Source: CAWEFA01 sp963851385 | GTDB taxonomy: Bacteria; Bacteroidota; Bacteroidia; Bacteroidales; DTGW01 | DNA: 64,000 bases | NCBI GenBank assembly: GCA_963851385.1 | Contig: CAWKPE010000010.1 | Location: 124,001 to 188,000 of the forward strand | Direction of reading: 5' to 3' | Shown: positions 36,712 to 46,092 of the stretch, one piece after another | Layout of the letters: each line of letters starts with the position of its first letter | Numbering within the stretch: the first letter of the stretch is position 1 | The notes under the pieces: model-generated | Databases searched by the model: none | What the model was told of the DNA's origin: nothing | Seen by the model: only the letters and a program-made list of their open reading frames with translations | Position numbers and translations under genes: made by a program

Positions 36712-36788
36712 CAATAAATTAACATTTCTAACGTTTGCAAAACATCATTATGATGCATTACAAATTTTTAATTTATAAATAAATAATC

Positions 36789-38187
36789 ATGCAGAAATTA
36801 TTTTCTTTTCTTCGTAATAAGTATTTTAAATTCTCATTTGCAGTAGTCATATATATATTGTGGGTCATTTGGCTTAACGATGCCTGGTTCCTTTTAGGAA
36901 TTCCTATTGTATATGATATTTATGTAAGCAAAAAAGTAAACTGGGCTCCCTGGAAAAAAAGGAATCAAAAAAATTCGACTTTTATCGAATGGTTGGATGC
37001 AATTATTTTTGCTGTAATAGCTGTTACAATTATTAATATTTTTCTATTTCAGAACTATAAAATCCCAAGTGGTTCCATGGAAAATACGTTGCTGATAGGA
37101 GACCATTTATATGTAAGCAAAGTTAGTTATGGCCCACGTATACCTAATACACCGCTTTCTTTTCCTTTTGCGCAAAACATACTCTGGGACAACGTTCCCT
37201 CCTTTCTTACATGGATACAATGGCCATATAAGCGTCTTGCAGGTCTTGGCAGTGTTAAAAATGATGATATTGTTGTATTCAATTTTCCAGAAGGAGATAC
37301 AGTTGCCCTTAGAGAAAAGCGAACAAAGCTATTACGGAATAATTAATGAGATTAAAAATGAAATGAAGGAACAATATAATAAGAACAGGAGAAAAACGTA
37401 CCGATAGTGAATACTACAATGAAGCAAGAGAATATGTTTGGAAAAATTATACGATTGTACAGCGTCCTGTAGACAAAACTGATAATTATGTCAAACGTTG
37501 TGTTGCAATTGCAGGAGATACATTAAAAGTAATAATGGGTAAAGTATATATTAATGGAAAACCTCAAAAAGAATATTCCTGGCATTCAATACATATACGA
37601 TGTAATCACAAATGGAATACCAATGAATTCAAAAACACTTGAAGACATGGGTATACCTCATACTGAAATCAAGATATATTGAACAAGGGATCAGTAGATA
37701 CCTTTGACAAAAGAAAATTATGAAAAAATTAAAAAATTCAGAAATTTAATCAAAATTGAACCAACTTTTAATGAACCTGGTAATTATGATTATCATGTTT
37801 TTCCGCATGATCCCCGTTATCCATGGAACCAGGATTATTTTGGTCCACTTTATATTCCTAAAAAAGGTGCTACAATACATTTACAATGGACAATTTACCT
37901 TTATATGAGAGAATTATAGGTCATTATGAACATAACGAATTAAAAATAAAAGACAGTACAATATATATAAATAGTAAACCTGCTTCTGAATATACTTTTA
38001 AAATGAATTATTATTTTATGATGGGTGATAACCGACATAATTCTCTTGATGCAAGATTTTGGGGATTTGTTCCAGAAGATCATATTGTTGGTAAACCTAT
38101 TTTTATCTGGTTATCGCTTGATTCTGACAAAAAATTGGCTCGAGTAAAATAAGATGGAGCAGAATGTTTACAAAAGTTAAAGCATAA
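36789..38187 (+). pseudogene. lepB: Signal peptidase I, paralogue 1, heavily frameshifted as sequenced
   Basis: The N-terminal part (36789-37346) has membrane segments and the catalytic Ser region NYKIPSGSMENTLLIGDHLYV. Later frames carry the Lys general base block NYVKRCVAIAGDTL and a large insert typical of Bacteroidota LepB (RYPWNQDYFGPLYIPKKGATI). Box E reads MMGDNRHNSLDARFWGFVPEDHI. The last frame ends RWSRMFTKVKA at 38187. About six single-base indels, the first near 37335, separate these pieces in about 850 bp. All catalytic elements are present and in order, so the gene is probably functional in the organism. It would cleave Sec/Tat signal peptides at the inner membrane. Confidence 0.82.
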
Positions 38188-38235
38188 AGATGCCTATTCT
38201 ATTTATATAAGTAAGGTTGATTAAACCTGAATGAT

Positions 38236-39364
38236 ATGTTTTTTAAAAAAGCAGGACATTTAAAAATAAAGCAAAAAACAACAAGCTAAAGTCCTATGAA
38301 AAAGCTCTATAAAAATCAATAGTATCCTGGTTAAAAGCAATATTATCTGGCAGTAATTGTTTTTCTTTTTATAAGAGCATTATATTTCAAACGATATATT
38401 ATTTTTTCTTCTTCAATGTCAGGCAATCTGATGCCTGGAGATTGGGTAGTAATTAATAAAGCAATTTATGGACCCAGATTACCAATTACATCTATTTACA
38501 ATGCCATTTAAATCGTTCAGAACAAGGCAGGAATCAAAAAAATACTTTTTTGATTGGATTCAATTGCCTTATTTGAGAATTCATGGTTATGGCAGAATAA
38601 AAAGAAATGATATTATTGCTTTTAATTATCCATTGGAAGAAAATGTTCCAATGGATATGCGATTAGTAAATATAAAAAGGTGTGTTGCATTACCCGGAGA
38701 TACATTAAAAATAATAAATAACAATCTTGTTTATTAATAATAAAGCAAATTAAAATTAAAAATATTCAATTCGAATATTTTGTAAAGGTCAAAGGTAAAA
38801 GTCTGAATAATTCTTTAATTGGCAAATATCAGATTATCGAAGGTGGCGAAATAAGTAATTATGGTGAATATGAACTTTTCCTGTCAAGCACACAGGCAGA
38901 TAGTTTAAAAAAAGAAAAAAGCATAACAAAAGTAGAAAGAGAATTGAAATTTTCAAGTCGGAGGTAAAATTAGCATATTTCCTCACGATTCAAAATTTGA
39001 TTGGACATTAGATAATTATGGTCCTGTTATTATTCCAAAAGCAGGAATGCAACTGTTAATAAATAAAAAGAATATAATAATCTACCATTACATACTTGAA
39101 AAGTTTGAAGGATGCCAAATCTCTGTAAGAAATGACAGCATAATTATCAATAAAAAATTTATTGATAATTATGCTTTTAAGTACAATTATTATTTTGTTC
39201 TCGACGATAACCGTGATAATGCTAAAGACTCTCGTTTATGGGGATTTCTTCCCGAAACCCATATTATCGGGAAAGTATCTATAATTTTTGCATCGTTTGA
39301 TCTTTCAGAATCGGGGTTTTCTAAAATCAGGTGGAGCAGAATTCTTAAAATTCCGGGAAAATAA
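38236..39364 (+). pseudogene. lepB: Signal peptidase I, paralogue 2, heavily frameshifted as sequenced
   Basis: Stitched frames show a membrane helix (AVIVFLFIRALYF) followed by the Ser region FSSSMSGNLMPGDWVVINKAIYGPRLP. The Lys block NIKRCVALPGDTLKI comes next, then FDWTLDNYGPVIIPKAGMQL and box E FVLDDNRDNAKDSRLWGFLPETHIIG, ending at 39364. At least four indels interrupt it. It is shorter than paralogue 1, and box E has DDN where GDN is usual. Tandem lepB paralogues after dapB are known in Bacteroidota. The start near 38236 is uncertain because the first 150 bp are also broken. Confidence 0.75.
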
Positions 39365-39400
39365 ATTTACAGATAGTAACACTTTTTTACTAAATTATAT

Positions 39401-40456
39401 CTAGAAACATTTTCCTGTAGATTTTCTCAGGCAATTATCAGAACCCTGATTGCAATGATAACAAATTTCATTTTCCAGGAATTTTTCATTATAAAAATTC
39501 GAAATATTTTGCAAAGTAGTTTGTGCAATATTCTGCATGGCTTCCTGGGTGAAAAATGCCTGATGTGAAGTAATTATTACATTATTAAAAGTCAACAATC
39601 GTGCAAGAATATCATCAGTTAAAATAGCATCTGAACGATCCTCAAAAAAATATTCGCTTTCTTCTTCGTAAACATCAAGGCCGGCAGCTGTAACTTTGCC
39701 ATTTTTCAAAGCTTCAACCAAATCTGCAGTTTTAATAAGTTTTCCTCTTCCTGTGTTTATTATCATTACACCATCTTTCATCTTAGCCAGACTTGATGCA
39801 TTGATAATATATTCCGTTTCTTTTGTCAGTGGACAATTAAGAGAAATTATATCTGAATTCTTGAAGAGTGTATCAAGATCAACATATTCAAAGTTTGGTT
39901 TATTTATTAATGACTGATCTTTATACAAGTCAAATCCATAAACTTTCATTCCAAAACCAAGCAAAATGTCAATCAGAACTTTCCCTATTTTGCCTGTGCC
40001 TATAATACCGGCAATTTTTCTATACATGTCGAAACCCATTAAACCATGCAAAGAAAAGTTTGCATCACGGGTACGAAAATATGCACGATGTATTTTCCGG
40101 TTCAACGAAAGCATTAAAGCCACGGTATGTTCAGCAACTGCATATGGAGAATAAGCCGGTACTCTAACTACATGAATTTTTTTATAGGCAGACTTAAAAT
40201 CAACATTATTGTAACCAGAACATCGCAGAGCTATCAATTTAACTCCTTGATCGTAAAGCTGATCTACAACTTCTTTATCAACCTGATCATTTACAAAGAC
40301 ACATACTACATTATTTCCCTTTGCTAAAACTGCTGTCTCCTGGGTTAAATGATATTTAAGATATTTAATTTCAAAAGTGAAATTATTATTTACATTGTTA
40401 AAAATTTCTTTATCGTAAGGCTTTGTATCAAAGAAAGCTATTTTAATTTTATTCAT
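39401..40456 (-). CDS. ldhA: D-lactate dehydrogenase / 2-hydroxyacid dehydrogenase
   Basis: The 351-residue enzyme belongs to the D-isomer-specific 2-hydroxyacid dehydrogenases of the fermentative LdhA branch. Substrate residues appear in LRCSGYNNVD and in VRVPAYSPYAVAEHTVALML, which is typical of D-LDH. The NAD motif is GIIGTGKIGKVLIDILLGFGM, the catalytic Arg region INTGRGKLI, and the acid-base His is in ITSHQAFFT. It reduces pyruvate to D-lactate with NADH in the cytoplasm. The C-terminus carries a Cys-rich tail CYHCNQGSDNCLRKSTGKCF (CX2CX6CX7C), beyond the canonical end of the fold. It converges with lepB 2 (36 bp apart). Confidence 0.9.
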   Translation of the reverse strand: MNKIKIAFFDTKPYDKEIFNNVNNNFTFEIKYLKYHLTQETAVLAKGNNVVCVFVNDQVDKEVVDQLYDQGVKLIALRCSGYNNVDFKSAYKKIHVVRVPAYSPYAVAEHTVALMLSLNRKIHRAYFRTRDANFSLHGLMGFDMYRKIAGIIGTGKIGKVLIDILLGFGMKVYGFDLYKDQSLINKPNFEYVDLDTLFKNSDIISLNCPLTKETEYIINASSLAKMKDGVMIINTGRGKLIKTADLVEALKNGKVTAAGLDVYEEESEYFFEDRSDAILTDDILARLLTFNNVIITSHQAFFTQEAMQNIAQTTLQNISNFYNEKFLENEICYHCNQGSDNCLRKSTGKCF

Positions 40457-40555
40457 ATTTAAACATTCAGGTAATCCATTGCCAAAATTAATGAATTTTG
40501 ATGCTGATTCATTTATCTAATCACTAATGATAGAAAATGTTTTTCTGTAAATCTT

Positions 40556-41389
40556 TTATATTAAATTGCTTTGTTTAAGCAGTGTTTCCATTTCAATCTG
40601 TATTCTTTGAGCTTCTTCACCAGCCTTTGTTGCGAATTGGTCAGTAGCATCGGCATATATTATATTACGGGAACTGTTAATAAGCAAACCACATTGCCCG
40701 TTCAATCCAAATTTGGTTACTTCTTCTAAACTTCCACCTTGTGCGCCAATTCCAGGTACAAGCAAAAAATGATTAGGAATGATTTTACGAACATCTGAAA
40801 GCATTTCTGCCTTAGTAGCACCTACTACATACATCATGTTTTCCGGATTCCCCCAGGAAAGTGATTCTTTTATCACCAGTTCAAAGAAACGTAAGTTCGT
40901 ATTATTGTCTAAAGCAAGTTGAAAAGTAGATGCACCGGGATTAGAAGTAAGAGCTAGAATTATGACCCATTTATTTTTGTACGAAAAAAAAGGTGATACG
41001 GAATCCTCTCCCATGTATGGATTAACTGTGATGGCATCGAAATCCATTTCTTCAAAAAAAGCTTTCGCGTACATTTTTGACGAATTGCCTATGTCAGCTC
41101 TTTTAGCATCAGCAATTATAAAAATATCAGGATATTTATCCCGGATATAATTAACTGTCATTTGAAGATTCATCCATCCAGCTGCGCCATTTGCTTCGTA
41201 AAAAGCAATATTAGGTTTATATGCAACACAAAATGAAGCCGTACTATCAATAATCAGCTTGTTGAATTCAAATACAGGACATTTATTTTCCATTAAATAT
41301 TTTGGAATTCTATGTAAATCTGTATCAAGACCAATGCACAGAAAACTTCTTTTTTGTTTTATGTTGGAGAATAATTTTTTGCAATCCAT
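40556..41389 (-). CDS. pyrF: Orotidine 5'-phosphate decarboxylase
   Basis: The 277-residue length and motifs fit the long (type 2) PyrF group. The catalytic Asp-Lys-Asp cluster is in IIADAKRADIGNSSKMYAKAFF, the N-terminus has LCIGLDTDLHRIP, and the phosphate-binding end is LLVPGIGAQGGSLEEV with LLINSSRNIIYA. The enzyme converts OMP to UMP, the last step of de novo pyrimidine synthesis, in the cytoplasm. It lies 99 bp upstream of ldhA on the same strand and 208 bp downstream of the protease-barrel gene. It is intact. Confidence 0.95.
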   Translation of the reverse strand: MDCKKLFSNIKQKRSFLCIGLDTDLHRIPKYLMENKCPVFEFNKLIIDSTASFCVAYKPNIAFYEANGAAGWMNLQMTVNYIRDKYPDIFIIADAKRADIGNSSKMYAKAFFEEMDFDAITVNPYMGEDSVSPFFSYKNKWVIILALTSNPGASTFQLALDNNTNLRFFELVIKESLSWGNPENMMYVVGATKAEMLSDVRKIIPNHFLLVPGIGAQGGSLEEVTKFGLNGQCGLLINSSRNIIYADATDQFATKAGEEAQRIQIEMETLLKQSNLI

Positions 41390-41549
41390 CTTCTAAATTG
41401 TTATGCTATCGTCATGTAATGGTTAAAACTAAATATTATGCAAATATATGAAACCATTTAAATGAATGATTTGTTTTACAGCAGATATAGAGTTTAATGA
41501 AAGAAAGAATCTGGTTAAGATAGATACTTGATACAGGATACAGGATTCC

Positions 41550-41563
41550 AGATACCGGTATCT
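41550..41563. promoter_or_regulatory. Perfect 14-bp palindrome AGATACCGGTATCT
   Basis: AGATACCGGTATCT is fully self-complementary with no spacer. It lies 160 bp upstream of pyrF (minus strand) and 35 bp after the protease-barrel gene's stop, next to the 7-bp array at 41567. It could be an operator for a dimeric regulator of pyrF or part of a repeat; no family can be assigned. Confidence 0.4.
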
Positions 41564-41566
41564 ACA

Positions 41567-41594
41567 AACTTTAAACTTTGAACTTTGAACTTTT
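41567..41594. repeat. Four tandem 7-bp units (AACTTTR/T)
   Basis: AACTTTA, AACTTTG, AACTTTG and AACTTTT follow each other without gaps, ending 3 bp before the stop codon of the protease-barrel gene (minus strand). It is the fourth 7-bp array in the window, with a sequence unrelated to the other three. Confidence 0.85.
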
Positions 41595-41597
41595 TTG

Positions 41598-44500
41598 TCA
41601 CCAACCTGGAAGAAAATTTAATCCTAAACCTGCATAATCTTTTGCATCTTTTAGCATAGGAACGGCATAATAAGGTTCTAATATCATTACACCAAATAAG
41701 TTTATTCTTAATGAAACACCATAACTTCCTACGGGTGTGCAATATTTTGAATAATCTTTAGTCGTAAATGCAAGTTTCTTACCAGGATCCCAAGCTATAC
41801 CTCCATCAAGAAAAAATGATAATTCTGATACAAAATATTTGAAAGGAATTAAACAAAGTCTGGCCGGTCCGGTAAAAGGAATTCTAAGTTCAAGATTTGC
41901 CACTCCAATGCGGCTTCCAAACAATTGATTAATTTTTGCAGAATCATTATTCTTCGCCATATTATTAATGTAATTATAGTCAAACCCTCTGACCAACCAA
42001 GGCCAACCAATGTATAAGGCTTGAATCACATCTTTAGTCGAATTACTTGTAGGCATATTTCCATATCGTCCATAATGATATATTCTGGTTGCGATACAGA
42101 GTGGATTTAAAAAGAAATATTTCCGGTAATCAAATAGAATACTTTTAAAGTTTATTGTTCCAAAGTATTGCTGAACTTCTAAGCGAAATCTTTGTCCACG
42201 CAAAGGAGATGCTATACCCATATAAGCGTTATCCAATGTATACGCTGTTCCTATAGCTCCCATACCAAATCCATGATCAGTAGGAAGATTTCTTTCTATA
42301 TTATAATTAATGTAATTTCCTAAACTATCATAATAGTAATCTATTTGGTCAAGTCTATAGCTATAATAAGAAAACGAAGTAAAAGCTTCAAATCTTTGAG
42401 TTTGACTAATTGGTTTTACTGCAAAAAGGGTCAACGCGTCTTCGAAAATTGTCAGAGTACTCAATGGGTATTTTGTAACCGGAATACGCGAATTTGATTC
42501 AATAATTGTATCCGGCGATGGATTATCATAATAATTGTATTTGTAAGGAATATGAGAAAACGATACACCCCAATTAATTTTATTTTTAAAATTGACGAAC
42601 GTGATTGCACCTCCAAAATCATAAATTTGTCCATTTATCGCCAGGCTCGAATATAGTTGGTAATCCCCGACCATATCGCTGAAAAGCATATCAACACTTC
42701 CCGCCATACCGGTGCCATAATAGCTGCTTACTCCAATACCTAAACTTGTGCCACCAATATAATCAAGACGAAATTTCGGTTTATACATTGCTCTTTTGAA
42801 TGAATCTACAGGTACAATCTTTTCTTTTGATTTCGCAGCTATGTTTTTATCAATAATACTTATAGATGAAACTCGAAATGGTGGTATGTATGCGGCTGAA
42901 TAATTCATACTATCATTTGGGAAAAACTGCGCTTTAAACGTCGTATCCATTGCCTGATACAGACTATAATTAGTTTTATAATAGTGAGTATAAACTATAT
43001 TTCCTTTTTGACGGCTAATGCTGAATGCGGGTGTAAACTCAGTTACGCCGCTAATACCTGTAATAATATGAGTTAAACGATAAGTTTTTGAAGAATCAAT
43101 AGAATATTTATATAGATTTCGAAATCCATCTGCATCTGAAAGAAAATAAATCCATTTATTATCAGGAGAAAATTGTGGATTTAAGTTTTCTGCTCCATAA
43201 AAAACAGGCAATATAGAAGTTTCTTTTGTTTGCATATTTAATATCCCTATTCTGTAACCTCTAATAGATGTGTCTTCAAGTGATGAAGGTGGTTTATCTG
43301 TAGAAAATACAATAAATTTTCCATCAGATGACCAGCCAGGCATTAAGTTACAATAAACATCATGGGTCAGATTTTCGACTTTGTCCTGCTGTAAATTGAA
43401 CAGATAAAGATCAGTAACTCCCTGAAAAAGGCCAGATACTACTATATTTTTCCCATCAGGAGACCAGGCAGGATTACTGAATGCCTCTATACCGGGAATA
43501 TCATATTCTTTATATTTTCTGGATTTTTTTACATTAATCACCAGTAATTTATTTTTCCCTTTGCTAAAAATGACAAAAGCAAATTCTTTGCCGTCGGGTG
43601 ACCATGTTCCTCCAGATTCCAGGAAATTAAAATCATCTATCTTGTTATCACGGATTGTAGATGAAAGCTTTTTAATTATTTTACCATTATAAGCGTCAGC
43701 CAAAAAAAGGTCAAATGTAAATAAATCCTTTTCTGAAATAAATGCAACATAGTTGCCATCCGGGCTTAAAGAAGGGGCTATGTTTATTGTGCCTGAATTT
43801 TTTTCATACAAAATCTTTTTCCCAATTGGTTTTTCAATTGTATCTTTCAACAAGTGAAAATAGTACTCTTTTGTTGCAGCTTTCCATTCTTTAGAAAAAG
43901 TTTTTACATTCATGCAGGTCATGCTGTCAATAGCTCCTTCGTAACCAATTCTGGTAGTCAATTCAAAAAGCGGTTTTATTATAGTATCTCCATATAAAGC
44001 TGTAATGTAGGCCCAAAATGCCTGACCATAACGGTACGGGAAATACTTATATGATCTTGTCAAATCATCAAGAGTTGGAAAATCATTATTTATTATGGCA
44101 TCTCTCATCCACATTGCAGTATTAGGATCAAAACTACCAAGAGACATATACTCAGCCATTCCCTCAACCATCCATAATGGAACGTTACGGATGTTTCGCG
44201 TTTGAGTGCTGTCTTCACTTAGCATCAATCTGTATTGAAAAGCATGCACTAATTCATGACCTAATACATGATCTGTTTGAGCTTTTGATTCCATAATGGG
44301 AAGTACAACTCTATTTTTTAAGGCTTCCGTTACACCTCCGGTACCAATGCCAATATTTCCCATAATTGCATTTGTCTGTTGAAAGTCCGCTTGATTATTG
44401 TAAAATATTATGGGGTTGCGTGATTTAAAAGTATCTTTAAAAATAAACTGATGTCTGAGGTACCATTTTTCTGCATTACTTGCAAAAGCAATTAAAAGAG

Positions 44501-44708
44501 AATCATTTGCAGAGTAGTAATATATTTCGAAATGAGGAGTATTGTAAACTTTGTAGTTAAAAACTTTATATCCTGGTTTATTTGGCCCGTTGAAATACTG
44601 GCCTTGTGCATATACAATAAAAGTGGAAAAAAAAATAAAAGTAATTATATGTTTTAAAATATTTTTCCGATGCCCAGCTTTCAATATAATAAATTCGCTA
44701 TAACCCAT
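41598..44708 (-). CDS. Outer-membrane protein fusing a zinc-protease-like domain, TolB-type propeller and beta-barrel
   Basis: The 1036-residue protein begins with a signal peptide (core ITFIFFSTFIVYAQGQ). Residues 40-300 resemble a peptidase-MA-like domain with the zinc motif HELVH in VLGHELVHAFQYRLM. WMVEGMAEYMSLG supplies the downstream Glu of a gluzincin. About five PD40/TolB repeats follow, including LSPDGNYVAFIS, WSPDGKEFAFVI, WSPDGKNIVVSG, WSSDGKFIVFST and FSPDNKWIYFLS. The last 400 residues are beta-rich with aromatic-terminated strands (LGIGVSSYYGTGM, RGFDYNYINN, LRLELRIPF-like) and end GLNFLPGW, as a BamA/D15-like barrel would. It is therefore an outer-membrane protein with a periplasmic protease and propeller. 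Substrate is unknown. It stands alone, with pyrF downstream. Confidence 0.85.
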   Translation of the reverse strand: MGYSEFIILKAGHRKNILKHIITFIFFSTFIVYAQGQYFNGPNKPGYKVFNYKVYNTPHFEIYYYSANDSLLIAFASNAEKWYLRHQFIFKDTFKSRNPIIFYNNQADFQQTNAIMGNIGIGTGGVTEALKNRVVLPIMESKAQTDHVLGHELVHAFQYRLMLSEDSTQTRNIRNVPLWMVEGMAEYMSLGSFDPNTAMWMRDAIINNDFPTLDDLTRSYKYFPYRYGQAFWAYITALYGDTIIKPLFELTTRIGYEGAIDSMTCMNVKTFSKEWKAATKEYYFHLLKDTIEKPIGKKILYEKNSGTINIAPSLSPDGNYVAFISEKDLFTFDLFLADAYNGKIIKKLSSTIRDNKIDDFNFLESGGTWSPDGKEFAFVIFSKGKNKLLVINVKKSRKYKEYDIPGIEAFSNPAWSPDGKNIVVSGLFQGVTDLYLFNLQQDKVENLTHDVYCNLMPGWSSDGKFIVFSTDKPPSSLEDTSIRGYRIGILNMQTKETSILPVFYGAENLNPQFSPDNKWIYFLSDADGFRNLYKYSIDSSKTYRLTHIITGISGVTEFTPAFSISRQKGNIVYTHYYKTNYSLYQAMDTTFKAQFFPNDSMNYSAAYIPPFRVSSISIIDKNIAAKSKEKIVPVDSFKRAMYKPKFRLDYIGGTSLGIGVSSYYGTGMAGSVDMLFSDMVGDYQLYSSLAINGQIYDFGGAITFVNFKNKINWGVSFSHIPYKYNYYDNPSPDTIIESNSRIPVTKYPLSTLTIFEDALTLFAVKPISQTQRFEAFTSFSYYSYRLDQIDYYYDSLGNYINYNIERNLPTDHGFGMGAIGTAYTLDNAYMGIASPLRGQRFRLEVQQYFGTINFKSILFDYRKYFFLNPLCIATRIYHYGRYGNMPTSNSTKDVIQALYIGWPWLVRGFDYNYINNMAKNNDSAKINQLFGSRIGVANLELRIPFTGPARLCLIPFKYFVSELSFFLDGGIAWDPGKKLAFTTKDYSKYCTPVGSYGVSLRINLFGVMILEPYYAVPMLKDAKDYAGLGLNFLPGW

Positions 44709-44772
44709 TCTTCGATTTTTGCGACAAAAATGAAATACTCTTTTTAAAATTGCTTATCTAATCAAAGATAAT

Positions 44773-44796
44773 ACCAATTGCTAAAACGTAATTGGT
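44773..44796 (+). terminator. Inverted repeat ACCAATT-N10-AATTGGT with T-run
   Basis: The 306-bp gap 44709-45014 holds ACCAATT (44773-44779) and AATTGGT (44790-44796), followed by TTTT on the plus strand. No plus-strand gene ends here, so it could be an operator of the protease-barrel gene (its start is at 44708) or a stray hairpin. I see no other structure in the gap. Confidence 0.3.
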
Positions 44797-45014
44797 TTTT
44801 CTAAATTATTAACAACATTGCAAAGGACTGTTAGCATAACAAATTTAACTAAATCTGTTTTGTCAAAACTATTTGGTGATAAAAATTAATTATAATTTGC
44901 CAGATGAAAGTAAAACTATGTATATCTTCTGAATATAAAGCCAAAAAATGGACTATTCAAATAGTAAAAACAATTATCGCGTTGTTAAATTTGAAAATTG
45001 TATCTTGTTCTAAT

Positions 45015-45200
45015 TTATATTTTACAATTGGTTTTAATTATTTGTTTTAACTCAATAATTTTCTTCCTGTATTCAGCACCTTCTTTTAATCTTCTACTTC
45101 TCCAACCATGTACCAAACTTGATAAATCACGTATTTCTTCACCTAATAAACTAACATACTTTTCGTAAGTTTCAATCAGTTCTTTTTGAATAATTTCCAT
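45015..45200 (-). CDS. Small helical hypothetical protein
   Basis: This 61-residue protein starts at ATG 45200 (MEIIQKELIETYEKYVSLLG). An in-frame ATG at 45218 would add six residues. It is charged and helical (EIRDLSSLVHGWRSRRLKEGAEYRKKIIELKQIIK), has no signal peptide and no known domain. It follows the Crp/Fnr gene by 35 bp on the same strand, so it is likely co-transcribed and might modulate that regulator. Coding is supported by protein-like composition and position only. Confidence 0.5.
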   Translation of the reverse strand: MEIIQKELIETYEKYVSLLGEEIRDLSSLVHGWRSRRLKEGAEYRKKIIELKQIIKTNCKI

Positions 45201-45235
45201 AATTATACTTAAATTCATGAATCCAAAATCAATTT

Positions 45236-45925
45236 TTAACCAACTTCACTAAGCCTGCTTAACAATTCTAAATTATTAATCTCAATTTTTTTACCAGTTG
45301 ATTTAATTAAACCATCATTCTCAAACTCAGTTAATAATCTTATAGCACTTTCGGGTGACATACCCGACATTTCTGCAATATCCTTCCTGGTAATAACTTC
45401 AAATACGTTTGTGTCCTTAAATTCAATATCACACAAATATAAAATTATATCTGCAAGACGACCATGCATCTGTTTTGTTCCAAGCGAAGATATTTTATTA
45501 ACCAGTAAAGTGGAATACTTTGAATGAGCCATATAAATTTGTTGAGCAAAATTTTTATTAAGATGCATCAAATTAAAAATATGTTCCTTTGGCCAAAGAC
45601 AAACTTCACATTCTTTTAATGCCACAGCAGTAAAATTATAGGTATCTGCAAGCATATGCGTCAAACCTATAAAATTTTTAGGAGCAACAATCTTAAGAAT
45701 TATATTTTTATCATTTCGTCGCTCTGTAAATACTTTTAATAAACCCGATTTTAAGTAGATTACATGTGAAGAATGACTCCCTTGCTTTACAATAGTTTCC
45801 TTCTTTTTATAATGTACGCGGATAAGTGATTTTAAATAATCAACTGTCAATTCCTTATCGGAATGCTTCATGAATTCGCATAAATCATCACACTGCTTGC
45901 ATATTTCTTTATCATACGTGCTCAT
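45236..45925 (-). CDS. Crp/Fnr-family transcriptional regulator
   Basis: The 229-residue protein has a cyclic-nucleotide-binding-type beta-roll (KETIVKQGSHSSHVIYLKSGLLKVF, then KIVAPKNFIGLTHMLADTYNFTAVALKECEVCLW), the long dimerisation helix and a C-terminal winged HTH (TRKDIAEMSGMSPESAIRLLTEFENDGLIKSTGKKIEI). The N-terminus carries CKQCDDLC (CX2CX3C), which could ligate an Fe-S cluster as in FNR-type sensors; canonical cAMP-binding residues are not evident. An AGGAG sequence precedes the ATG at 45925 by about 7 nt, unusual for this phylum. Regulation of anaerobic metabolism (the ldhA gene is 5 kb away) is plausible but not shown. Confidence 0.9.
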   Translation of the reverse strand: MSTYDKEICKQCDDLCEFMKHSDKELTVDYLKSLIRVHYKKKETIVKQGSHSSHVIYLKSGLLKVFTERRNDKNIILKIVAPKNFIGLTHMLADTYNFTAVALKECEVCLWPKEHIFNLMHLNKNFAQQIYMAHSKYSTLLVNKISSLGTKQMHGRLADIILYLCDIEFKDTNVFEVITRKDIAEMSGMSPESAIRLLTEFENDGLIKSTGKKIEINNLELLSRLSEVG

Positions 45926-46092
45926 TCTTCTCTCCTAAAATTCTTATTACTTTTTTCTAAAATTGAAAACTAAAAGAATAAAATATTATTTATGAGCCAC
46001 ATAGCGCTTTAAAATGAAGAAATTTCCATATAAACTATTTCATCAATTAAAGTTAATTAAAAAAAATCAATAAGGAAATTATGCGATAATTA

